14,989 bases of DNA from an uncultured Roseiflexaceae bacterium. Lineage in GTDB: Bacteria; Chloroflexota; Chloroflexia; Chloroflexales; Roseiflexaceae. Positions within the stretch are counted from its first letter, which is position 1. Every line of letters begins with the position of its first letter. A program made the position numbers and the translations under genes. Positions 6,527-13,346 of this stretch are shown one piece after another. Location of the stretch: positions 1 to 14,989 of the forward strand of contig CAIPUQ010000484.1 of assembly GCA_903868295.1 (NCBI GenBank), read 5' to 3'. The notes under the pieces are model-generated. The model saw only the letters and a program-made list of their open reading frames with translations, did no database searches and had not been told where the DNA came from.

Positions 6527-7808
6527 TAGCAAGCGACAGATCCTTGCCCCTGTCACCGAATCGAAGAGCAATGGCCTGGAGTACGGGGAATTGCTCAGAG
6601 TGTCGATGGACAGTCTGATGGCAAACAAGTTGCGGACGTTCTTGACGATGCTCGGCGTGATTATCGGCGTCGCCTCGGTGGTGTCGCTGATGACGCTGGG
6701 GAACGGCGCGAGCAATGCAATCACCAATCAGTTTTCGTCGTTGGGGACAAACAACTTGACGATTTTGCCGGGGCGACCCAATCGGGGTGGGCCACCGGGG
6801 CAGATTGGTGTGCAGCCATTGACCATGACCGACGTGAAAACCATACGCGTGTTGAAGTTGCCGATTAATGGGCCTGTGCCCAACTTCACCAATCAGGCGA
6901 CCTTGTCGGCCGCTGCTGCCGAAAAATCTGGTCAGGTACTGGGTACGACGGCAGAGTACAAAGATGTCAACACCATCGTGATGGCGTCCGGGTCGTTCTT
7001 TTCGGAAGGGAACGTGCAGAGCGCCTCGCAAGTAGTGGTGTTGGGGTCGAACCTGAAGACGTTCTTGTTCGGGAGCGGCGAAGCAGTGGGCGAATCGATC
7101 CGCATCAACAGTATGAACGTGCGGGTCGTTGGGGTGATGGAAGCCAAGGGTGGTAACCCGTTTGGGTCGGTAGACGATCAGGCGCTTGTCCCCATCACGC
7201 TGGCGCAATCGCGCTTGTTTGCGGGGCGTTCGACGAGCGGCGAATTGCGCGTCAGCAATATCACGGTGGCAGTCAAAAACACCGAGGATATTCCATTTGT
7301 GGAAGAGCGCCTCAAGATGGCCTTGCGCGATGCCCGCAAACTCAACGCAGACGGTACGGATGACGACTTCCAGGTGCTGAACCAGGCGTCGTTCTTGACG
7401 TCGTTGACGCAGGTGACGTCGTTGCTGACGACGTTCTTGGCGGCAGTGGCGGGTATTTCGTTGTTGGTGGGCGGCATCGGCATTATGAATATCATGTTGG
7501 TGAGTGTGACCGAACGCACGCGCGAGATTGGCTTGCGGCGGGCGGTGGGTGCACAGAGCAAAGATATTTTGTTGCAGTTCATGATCGAGGCAATGGTGCT
7601 GAGTATGTTGGGTGGGATTACCGGCGTGATTGTCGGGAGTATTTTGCCGATTATTTTGACGATAACCAAGATTTTCGAGGCACCGGTGACCCTCTCATCG
7701 GTAATCATCTCGCTGACGGTGTCGCTAGCGACTGGGTTGTTCTTTGGGATATGGCCGGCGCGGAATGCGGCACGGTTGAACCCCATCCAGGCATTGCGAC
7801 ACGAATAG
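6513..7808 (+). CDS. MacB-type ABC transporter permease
   Basis: A 431-residue permease with MacB topology. An N-terminal amphipathic lead ends in ANKLRTFLTMLGVIIGVASVVSLM (first membrane helix, about 41-62). A large extracytoplasmic MacB_PCD domain follows (about 65-300; NNLTILPGRPN near its start, VVVLGSNLKTFLFG, then RVVGVMEAKGGNPFG). Three C-terminal helices follow (about 303-330, 357-383, 393-415), with the FtsX-domain coupling segment TERTREIGLRRAVGAQ (333-348) after the second helix and a WPARNAARLNPIQALRHE tail. The frame opens upstream at 6447, but the ATG at 6513 begins the family-typical N-terminus and has GAGG about 7 nt upstream. Separate ATPase and permease genes, rather than the fused E. 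coli MacB, are common outside Proteobacteria. The likely substrate is a peptide, lipopeptide or macrolide-like compound, but the sequence cannot decide this. Confidence 0.95.
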   Translation: MALNNSKRQILAPVTESKSNGLEYGELLRVSMDSLMANKLRTFLTMLGVIIGVASVVSLMTLGNGASNAITNQFSSLGTNNLTILPGRPNRGGPPGQIGVQPLTMTDVKTIRVLKLPINGPVPNFTNQATLSAAAAEKSGQVLGTTAEYKDVNTIVMASGSFFSEGNVQSASQVVVLGSNLKTFLFGSGEAVGESIRINSMNVRVVGVMEAKGGNPFGSVDDQALVPITLAQSRLFAGRSTSGELRVSNITVAVKNTEDIPFVEERLKMALRDARKLNADGTDDDFQVLNQASFLTSLTQVTSLLTTFLAAVAGISLLVGGIGIMNIMLVSVTERTREIGLRRAVGAQSKDILLQFMIEAMVLSMLGGITGVIVGSILPIILTITKIFEAPVTLSSVIISLTVSLATGLFFGIWPARNAARLNPIQALRHE

Positions 7809-7828
7809 ACAAGCGGACCGAACACAAA

Positions 7829-7856
7829 CCGGCAGGGCAAACACCCTGCCGGTTTT
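7829..7856 (+). terminator. Strong intrinsic terminator of the efflux operon, probably bidirectional
   Basis: A perfect 9-bp GC-rich stem (CCGGCAGGG at 7829-7837, CCCTGCCGG at 7844-7852) with a 6-nt loop is followed by TTTT. The flanking AAA before the stem pairs with the T-run, and on the opposite strand the stem is followed by TTTGTGTT. The same hairpin can therefore also end the convergent helicase transcript. Confidence 0.85.
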
Positions 7857-7970
7857 GCATGCCCAAAAACCCCGTACCACAAACGCTGACAGACCGCAGT
7901 GCATATACAGCAGCCTGGCCCGGCCGGCAGGGGCGCGGCGCATGCGGTGCTGCGGGGGCATGAGCCAGTG

Positions 7971-7990
7971 ACCGGCGGAACGCCGGTTTT
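7971..7990 (+). terminator. Second, tandem hairpin terminator on the plus strand
   Basis: ACCGGCG (7971-7977) and CGCCGGT (7981-7987) form a perfect 7-bp stem with a GAA loop, followed by TTT. It ends 1 bp before the last codon of the convergent helicase gene. It is oriented to stop plus-strand readthrough that escapes the terminator at 7829, and would protect the helicase gene from antisense transcription. Confidence 0.6.
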
Positions 7991-7991
7991 C

Positions 7992-10900
7992 TCACTCTAC
8001 GGGACGATACACCGAGACGTGTACCCCGACGCCGTCGAACACCCCGTCATAGACGGGATGATTGCACCATTGGGCGTAGTGCTGCCAGATGGGTGGCTGT
8101 TGTTGGATCTCGGGTGTTTGCGGGCTGTGCGCAAACACGGTCTGTGCGGCGATGACGATGACCTTGCGCTGGGCGCGTGAGAGGGCTACGTTGAGGCGAC
8201 GGATGTCGTAGAGAAAAGTCTCGTTGCGGGCCAGGGTGGCAGGGTGCGACTCGGTGGCACTGACCAGCATGACGGTGCGTTGACTACCTTGGAAGCGCTC
8301 GACCGTGTCGATGCCGGGCACACTCGACACGGTGTTGAGGAGCGTCGCCGGCGCGGCAGGGAGCAGGGGTCGGATGGCGTCTGCAATAGCCGCCCGTTGC
8401 ATGCGGTGGGGGACGACAACCCCATAGCCGGTGTGCCCATCGAGCCCGTGGGCGATGAGGAGCTGGAGCACGTGGGCGACGAGCGCGACCTCGAAGAGGT
8501 TGCGGGTGTGGCTGCGGTCTTCGTCGTGGGTAATCAGGACCATGGCAGCGGCGGGGTCGAGGATGGCCCGCAGGAGCGGATCGAAGGTCATGATGGCCTG
8601 CAAGCGGTCGCGGATGGTGGAATGGTAGGTGATCCCGTCGCGATGGTAGATGACCGACTGGAGGAAGGCGGCGACTTCTTGGGGCACGCGGCGTGATTCG
8701 TCGAGGCGTACGACCGGGACGGGGACGCCGCCGGGCGGGTTGGCCTCGATATAGTCGTAGAGCGACTGGGCGACGGGGTACTGACGAAACTGGCGATGCG
8801 GCTCGTGCGCCCAATCGTGGCTGACAATGGCGGGCATCTGGCGCGGATCGCCGATGACAACCACTGAACCCGTGGCGTTCAGGACGGTCGCCGCTGCGAG
8901 GGCGAGCGGCAGGGCGAGTTGGGAGCTCTCATCGAGGAAGAGCACATCACACCAGGGTTGCTGGGGCGTGAGCAGTGCCGATAAGGGCGTTGGGGTGGCT
9001 GCGACGACGCACCAGGGTGTCGTGGCGATGGCACGGACGGTTGCGGCTTTGGCGTCCATCCCGATGACCTGCGCCAGTGGCGGTGTGTGTGCGTTGGGGC
9101 GATAGCGGAAAAGGCGGATCTGCGGCAGCAGCGCAGCGTCGGGGTGATGCTGCGCGAGCAGTGACCCGATGACGGCGGAGAGGGTGCCCATCAGTGCGTC
9201 GACAGCGGCATGGGTTTGTGCGGTCACCGCGATGCGCAACGGGGTGCCGGCACTGATGGCTGCAATGAAGCGAGCGAGGATGGCGTGGGCGGTGGTGAAG
9301 GTCTTGCCGGTGCCCGGCGGTCCCTGGACGAGGAGCAACGGCGTGGCGGCATGGGCACAGATATAGGCGTGTGCTGCCGTCCCAAAGGTCGCGACCGCGG
9401 ATGCCTCGCAGGCAGCGACATATGCCTGTAGCCCAGCGGCGAGCGGTGCGTCGCGCCGCGCAGGTGATGTGTGGAGCAGTTGTGCGAGGGTGTTGGCGGC
9501 AGGGTCGGCGGCGAGGCGCTCGACTGCATTGGCCGTGTACAAGCCGGGGGGATTGTCGGGGCTGGCATCGATGGTGTAGGGTGTACCGTCGACGGGGATA
9601 AACGACTCGCCGCGTTCGCTGTGGGGTGGCCGGTGCGGACTATAACTGGGTTGGAGGGTGAGGGTGATGCTGCCGTCGGGTAGCGTGTCGACGGCATGGA
9701 CGGTGGCGCGCATGGCGTTCCGTGACAGTGCATGCGGGTGCAGGGGAATGAGTGCGTGGGTGGGAAACGGGGCGATGATGACTGCGCTCCCGATGCTGAG
9801 CAGACTGGTCAGTGCGCGTTGGGTGGGCAGCGGCGGCAGGTCGGCAGCGGTCGCGAGGCGGAGGGTGAAGGTGCACTTGGTGAGTGTTTTGGTACCGGAG
9901 CTCCGGTACGCCTCGATGCGCTCGGCCATCGCAGGTTGTTGCAGTGCGTCGTCGTAGTGCGCAATCAGTGTCGTCCCTTGGCGCACGCGGGCGGCGGGGT
10001 GTGGGCGATGCGCCTCGTACCAGGCACACAGGGTAGCGGCACGTTCGAGGGTCAGGCTCTCGGCGAGTGCCGTCACAAAGGTTGGCGCTGCCCCGCTGGC
10101 AACCGGAGGTACGGGGATGGTGGCGCGGTTGTGCCACCTGCCGGCCTTGGTTGCGAGATGCACCAACGCTGCGATACGGTGGATCAGGAAGCGGCGCAGT
10201 ACGGCTGCGGTGACCGCCCGATAGGGGGCGTATGCGTCGTGTGCGGCATCTGGTGCGGGGAGGATGTCCCATGCAGCGGCGCAGTATTCGCTCGGCACAG
10301 CGCCATGAACGCGGGCGCGCAAGACGAGCGACGCCCCGTGCCCGGTACGCGGAATCGTCTGATCGAACAGCTGAGCATGAAACAGACGCGGGAAGTCGTC
10401 GTGCGGTGTGACCCAATCGAATCCATACTGTCGCGCCGCCGTCACCAGTGTGTTGACCGGTTGGCTGAAGCTATTGGTGTGCTGGAGTTCGGTGGCGAGG
10501 ACCGTGTGTGACGGCGCGGTAACGGCACGGACCTGCATCAGGATGTCGGCCCAGGTGCGGATGATTGGGCTGCGGTCGAGGTGGCGGTTGATGGCCGCGC
10601 AAAGCGTGCTCCAATCGTCGGCTGCATAGACCAGAACGTGGGTGGATTGCCCACCGGCATGCGCATCGAGGAAAGTGCAGAACCGTTCGACGAGCGCGCC
10701 CTCGTCGGCGCATGTGGGTGGGGCGGGGAGCAGGTCGACGTGGCTGTGCGGCGTCGCGGCGATGCCGCCGTGATGGGGTAGGATACGCGCCGCGATACCC
10801 CACAGCAACCCGGTGCCGCCGTCGCGGTGTGGCTCGATCGTGACCAGACACACGTCGGCGTTGGAGCGTGCGTCGATGCGCGGCAACGATGGGATTGATG

Positions 10901-12026
10901 CCGTGGGGAGAAATGCGGGAGTCGTCACGCCGCTGTTGCGTTGTCGTTGCGCCCGGGCTATCCAATCCTCGAGGGCGGGACCGATGGTCTGGTCGGCGAT
11001 GAGCGCGGGAGTACGTGCCGCGGCACGCGGGACGAGCTGTCGCTCGGGGCTGACGTCGGCCAGCGCTGCCAGCTGCGGTACCGTGTGGATACCGTGCTGG
11101 CGAAAGGCGCTGCGTTCGGTACGGTCGATACCGGGGATGAGGGCGATGTCGGTCTGTTCGTGTGCACGGAGCAGGCAGAGTTGCATGTACGGGCAGCTGG
11201 CACAGCCGGTACCGAACGCATAGGGCAACTCGTCGAACGGGCTGGTGCGGGCGGCGTAGCCGTCTGCGTGCGGGAGCTGTGCAAAGATGCGGTCGATGTC
11301 GCTGCGGAGCTGATCGGGATTGGAGGGTACTGCACACCAGGCGCTATCGAGGGTGAACCAGTCACGTGCGCGTTGGCTGTCGATTGCGCGTTGCTGCTCG
11401 TCGAATGGCGTCAGTGCAGGGATGAGTGGTGGTTGGTAGAGGATGGCTGTTTGGATTGCATGCGATAGCTCCGGCGGAAAGAGCGTGCGACAGATGCGTT
11501 CATAGACGCCGACTTGGAGGTGGTGATCATAACTGGCGGCACGGGCCGATTTGATGTCGGCGATGCGCACGATATACGCTCCGGTGGGGGTGCAATGGAG
11601 CTGGATGAGGTCGGGCCGACCGGTCAGCATCCAGTCGTGTATGCGTGCCTGGAGCGTGGGTTGGATAAGGAGCACCGTCTCGCCGGGCGCAAGGGTGGCC
11701 AATAGTGTGGGGATGTGTGCGCCATCGAGCGGGGACTCGTCTGTCGCGGTGTGTGTCTGATAGTTGGTACTGAGGTGTGCATTGATACGGGCTTCGTAGG
11801 CGCGCCCGGCGGCGAGTGGGTACGGGCTGGGATGTTCGAGGGAAATGCCCAACCGACGCATCCGTGCGGAGAGCGTCTGCTCGCCGGCCGTCTGGGCAAA
11901 CATGCGCAGGCGCAGGGCACGGGCGCAGCGGTCCGTGCGTTGATACTGGGCGATGTCGGTGGCGCTGAGCGGGATGGTGCCATTGGCATCGGGCAAAACC
12001 TCGAAGCGCTCGTTAGAAATCGTCAT
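7992..12026 (-). CDS. Bifunctional RecB-like (TM0106-type) nuclease / UPF1-DNA2-like superfamily 1 helicase
   Basis: A 1344-residue fusion. The N-terminal PD-(D/E)XK nuclease has GRPDLI (D139), ADIKS (D157, K159) and QVGVY (Q171, Y175). Cys34 and the later CASCPYMQLC (C275, C278, C284) match the C...CxxCx5C iron-sulfur arrangement of AddB, Cas4 and Dna2. A helix-hairpin-helix-like segment (about 296-330) and a region resembling a worn RNase H-like domain (about 390-490) follow. The C-terminal helicase shows Walker A GPPGTGKT (902-909), Walker B LFLDESSQ (1029-1036), motif III GDPRQMP (1059-1065), LDESRRVP, motif V TVERFQGSQ and motif VI NVALSRAQRK. Known architecture: annotated in many Chloroflexota and Actinomycetota; it probably processes DNA ends or flaps, but its role is not settled. 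The ATG at 12026 is chosen over a TTG at 12074, which lies upstream of the apparent promoter. AAAGAG lies 5 nt before the ATG. It appears to be a single-gene unit. Confidence 0.92.
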   Translation of the reverse strand: MTISNERFEVLPDANGTIPLSATDIAQYQRTDRCARALRLRMFAQTAGEQTLSARMRRLGISLEHPSPYPLAAGRAYEARINAHLSTNYQTHTATDESPLDGAHIPTLLATLAPGETVLLIQPTLQARIHDWMLTGRPDLIQLHCTPTGAYIVRIADIKSARAASYDHHLQVGVYERICRTLFPPELSHAIQTAILYQPPLIPALTPFDEQQRAIDSQRARDWFTLDSAWCAVPSNPDQLRSDIDRIFAQLPHADGYAARTSPFDELPYAFGTGCASCPYMQLCLLRAHEQTDIALIPGIDRTERSAFRQHGIHTVPQLAALADVSPERQLVPRAAARTPALIADQTIGPALEDWIARAQRQRNSGVTTPAFLPTASIPSLPRIDARSNADVCLVTIEPHRDGGTGLLWGIAARILPHHGGIAATPHSHVDLLPAPPTCADEGALVERFCTFLDAHAGGQSTHVLVYAADDWSTLCAAINRHLDRSPIIRTWADILMQVRAVTAPSHTVLATELQHTNSFSQPVNTLVTAARQYGFDWVTPHDDFPRLFHAQLFDQTIPRTGHGASLVLRARVHGAVPSEYCAAAWDILPAPDAAHDAYAPYRAVTAAVLRRFLIHRIAALVHLATKAGRWHNRATIPVPPVASGAAPTFVTALAESLTLERAATLCAWYEAHRPHPAARVRQGTTLIAHYDDALQQPAMAERIEAYRSSGTKTLTKCTFTLRLATAADLPPLPTQRALTSLLSIGSAVIIAPFPTHALIPLHPHALSRNAMRATVHAVDTLPDGSITLTLQPSYSPHRPPHSERGESFIPVDGTPYTIDASPDNPPGLYTANAVERLAADPAANTLAQLLHTSPARRDAPLAAGLQAYVAACEASAVATFGTAAHAYICAHAATPLLLVQGPPGTGKTFTTAHAILARFIAAISAGTPLRIAVTAQTHAAVDALMGTLSAVIGSLLAQHHPDAALLPQIRLFRYRPNAHTPPLAQVIGMDAKAATVRAIATTPWCVVAATPTPLSALLTPQQPWCDVLFLDESSQLALPLALAAATVLNATGSVVVIGDPRQMPAIVSHDWAHEPHRQFRQYPVAQSLYDYIEANPPGGVPVPVVRLDESRRVPQEVAAFLQSVIYHRDGITYHSTIRDRLQAIMTFDPLLRAILDPAAAMVLITHDEDRSHTRNLFEVALVAHVLQLLIAHGLDGHTGYGVVVPHRMQRAAIADAIRPLLPAAPATLLNTVSSVPGIDTVERFQGSQRTVMLVSATESHPATLARNETFLYDIRRLNVALSRAQRKVIVIAAQTVFAHSPQTPEIQQQPPIWQHYAQWCNHPVYDGVFDGVGVHVSVYRPVE

Positions 12027-12049
12027 AGCATCTCTTTCTGTGCACGCAT
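12023..12049 (-). CDS. Putative 8-codon leader ORF coupled to the helicase start
   Basis: The ATG at 12049 lies exactly 6 nt after the TATATC box, so it could be the first codon of a leaderless mRNA. It opens the peptide MRAQKEML and stops at a TGA that overlaps the helicase ATG as ATGA. Its codons contain the AAAGAG that would serve as ribosome-binding site for the helicase. It may be a coupling device or attenuator, or chance; no homology can be claimed for eight residues. Confidence 0.3.
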   Translation of the reverse strand: MRAQKEML

Positions 12050-12055
12050 GGCAAT

Positions 12056-12061
12056 GATATA
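12056..12061 (-). promoter_or_regulatory. -10 box (TATATC) of the helicase gene
   Basis: TATATC on the minus strand is followed by ATTGCC and an ATG, the same 6-nt geometry as at the permease and kinase. No good -35 is visible. It overlaps the plus-strand -10 of the P450 gene by four bases. Confidence 0.4.
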
Positions 12062-12063
12062 CT
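12058..12063 (+). promoter_or_regulatory. -10 box (TATACT) of the P450-GH3 operon
   Basis: TATACT matches the -10 consensus in five of six positions and predicts a start near 12070 with a leader of about 32 nt. The hexamer 17 nt upstream, TTTCTG, is a weak -35. Before the ATG at 12102 only a weak GAAGCGAG-like ribosome site is visible. Confidence 0.4.
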
Positions 12064-12101
12064 AGCCCAACCAAGCATCCCTAACATGAAGCGAGCCCCA
12101 T

Positions 12102-13331
12102 ATGTCGTGCCCAATGCATACCTTCGACCCTTTCGACAAGGGCTATTTGGCGGACCCATATGCTGTCTATGCGAGACTCCATGCGGATCAGCCGGTGTTT
12201 TTCAGTGAAGAACTGGGGTATTGGGTGGTGAGTCGCTACGACGACATCAAGCAGGTCTTGCGTGATGCGCAGACGTATGCATCGCGCAATGCCACCGATC
12301 CATTTACGCCGGTCAGCGCCGAGACTGCCGCGGTGTTCCGGGCAGGCGGCTATGCGATGCAGCGGGTGTTACTCAACGCGGATGCACCGGTGCACCCACG
12401 GGTGCGCCGCAATGTCGCCGCGGCCTTTACCCCGCAGCGGGTGGCGCAGTTGGCACCACGTATCGAGGCATTGGTGGCACGCACGATTGCTCCCATTATT
12501 GCACTCCCTGTGCGCGAGGTCGACATCGTACAGGCGTTGACGTATGCGTTACCGGCCGAGGTTATCTTTCTGCTGATTGGGATGGATGCCGACGATGTGC
12601 CGGCGATCAAGGCAGGCTCCGAAAGTCGGGTGGTGTTCACCTGGGGCAAACCGACGGCCGAACAGCAGGTCGCCTTGGCGCGTGATATGGTCGATTTCTG
12701 GCAGCGCGCGGCGGCATTTGTGGCCAAGCGGGTCGACGAACCGCGTGATGACTACACCAGCGACTTGATTCGGTTGCGCAATGGCGACGACGCGGTGTTG
12801 TCGCTGGGCGAGATTACGAGCGTGGTCTTTGGGTTGTTACTGGCAGGGCACGAGACGACCACGGGGTTCCTCACCAATGCCATTGTGCAATTGCTGCACG
12901 ACCCCGCGCGCTGGCAGGCGCTGGCTGCTGACCCGACGGGGATCCCCGCAGCGATCGAAGAACTACTGCGGCTGGATACGTCGGTTATGGCGATGCGCAG
13001 AGTGACCACGGTCGATGTGACCTTGGGTGGTCAGCACATCGCCGCGGGGAGCAACATACTGGCGCTGATTGGTGCAGCCAACCACGACCCGGCGCATTTT
13101 GTGGAGCCGGGCGTGTATGAACCCACCCGACCCGACGCCCGCGACCATTTGTCGTTCGGCTATGGTGCACACTACTGCATCGGGGCGCCACTGGCGCGGC
13201 TCGAGGCGCAGATTGTCTTGCGCCAATTGGTGCAGGCGCTGCCGACGGCCCATGTCGCACCAGACCAAACGATGGAATATCTCCCCAATACATCCTTTCG
13301 CGGGGCACGGTCGGTGCACATCCGCTGGTAG
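12102..13331 (+). CDS. Cytochrome P450 (bacterial class I type)
   Basis: A complete 409-residue soluble P450 without a membrane anchor. It begins with the usual FDPFDKGYLADPYAVYARL lead. The C-helix contains DAPVHPRVRR (94-103), the I-helix oxygen-activation motif is AGHETTT (248-254), the K-helix ExxR is E287-R290 and the heme-binding loop is FGYGAHYCIG (352-361), with Cys359 as heme ligand. All catalytic elements are intact. Known chemistry: NAD(P)H-driven monooxygenation, with electrons from a ferredoxin and reductase, neither of which is encoded in this window. The substrate cannot be read from the sequence; similar enzymes act on terpenes, fatty acids, polyketides or xenobiotics. The gene is 15 bp upstream of the GH3 gene in the same direction, so the pair is likely cotranscribed. 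It is divergent from the helicase gene. ATG at 12102 is preferred; a second ATG at codon 5 is possible. Confidence 0.95.
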   Translation: MSCPMHTFDPFDKGYLADPYAVYARLHADQPVFFSEELGYWVVSRYDDIKQVLRDAQTYASRNATDPFTPVSAETAAVFRAGGYAMQRVLLNADAPVHPRVRRNVAAAFTPQRVAQLAPRIEALVARTIAPIIALPVREVDIVQALTYALPAEVIFLLIGMDADDVPAIKAGSESRVVFTWGKPTAEQQVALARDMVDFWQRAAAFVAKRVDEPRDDYTSDLIRLRNGDDAVLSLGEITSVVFGLLLAGHETTTGFLTNAIVQLLHDPARWQALAADPTGIPAAIEELLRLDTSVMAMRRVTTVDVTLGGQHIAAGSNILALIGAANHDPAHFVEPGVYEPTRPDARDHLSFGYGAHYCIGAPLARLEAQIVLRQLVQALPTAHVAPDQTMEYLPNTSFRGARSVHIRW

Positions 13332-13346
13332 CAGGAAGGTATCACT

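Larger units (their letters stand above)
7809..7991. other. Convergent intergenic spacer, no gene seen
   Basis: This 183-bp gap lies between the efflux permease and the helicase gene. Besides the two hairpins listed separately, the middle part (about 7911-7965) is very GC-rich with short inverted arms, for example CATGC at 7941-7945 with GCATG at 7958-7962. I see no tRNA fold, no ribosome-binding site before a plausible frame and no repeat array. Confidence 0.6.

Noticed and set aside
7911..7965. GC-rich stretch considered as a structured RNA or recombination site
   Set aside because: Only 4-5 bp inverted arms are visible, with no tRNA-like or known attachment-site structure.
7899..8180. 93-residue plus-strand frame in the spacer and helicase tail
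   Set aside because: It crosses a terminator hairpin and runs antisense to conserved helicase C-terminal codons; no ribosome site.
10000..10500. Possible small genes inside the long helicase gene on the plus strand
   Set aside because: The helicase frame is unbroken through the region with motifs at both ends; the small frames have no start signals.
12027..12074. TTG start 16 codons upstream of the helicase ATG
   Set aside because: It lies upstream of the apparent -10 box and adds residues with no family similarity; the ATG at 12026 is better supported.
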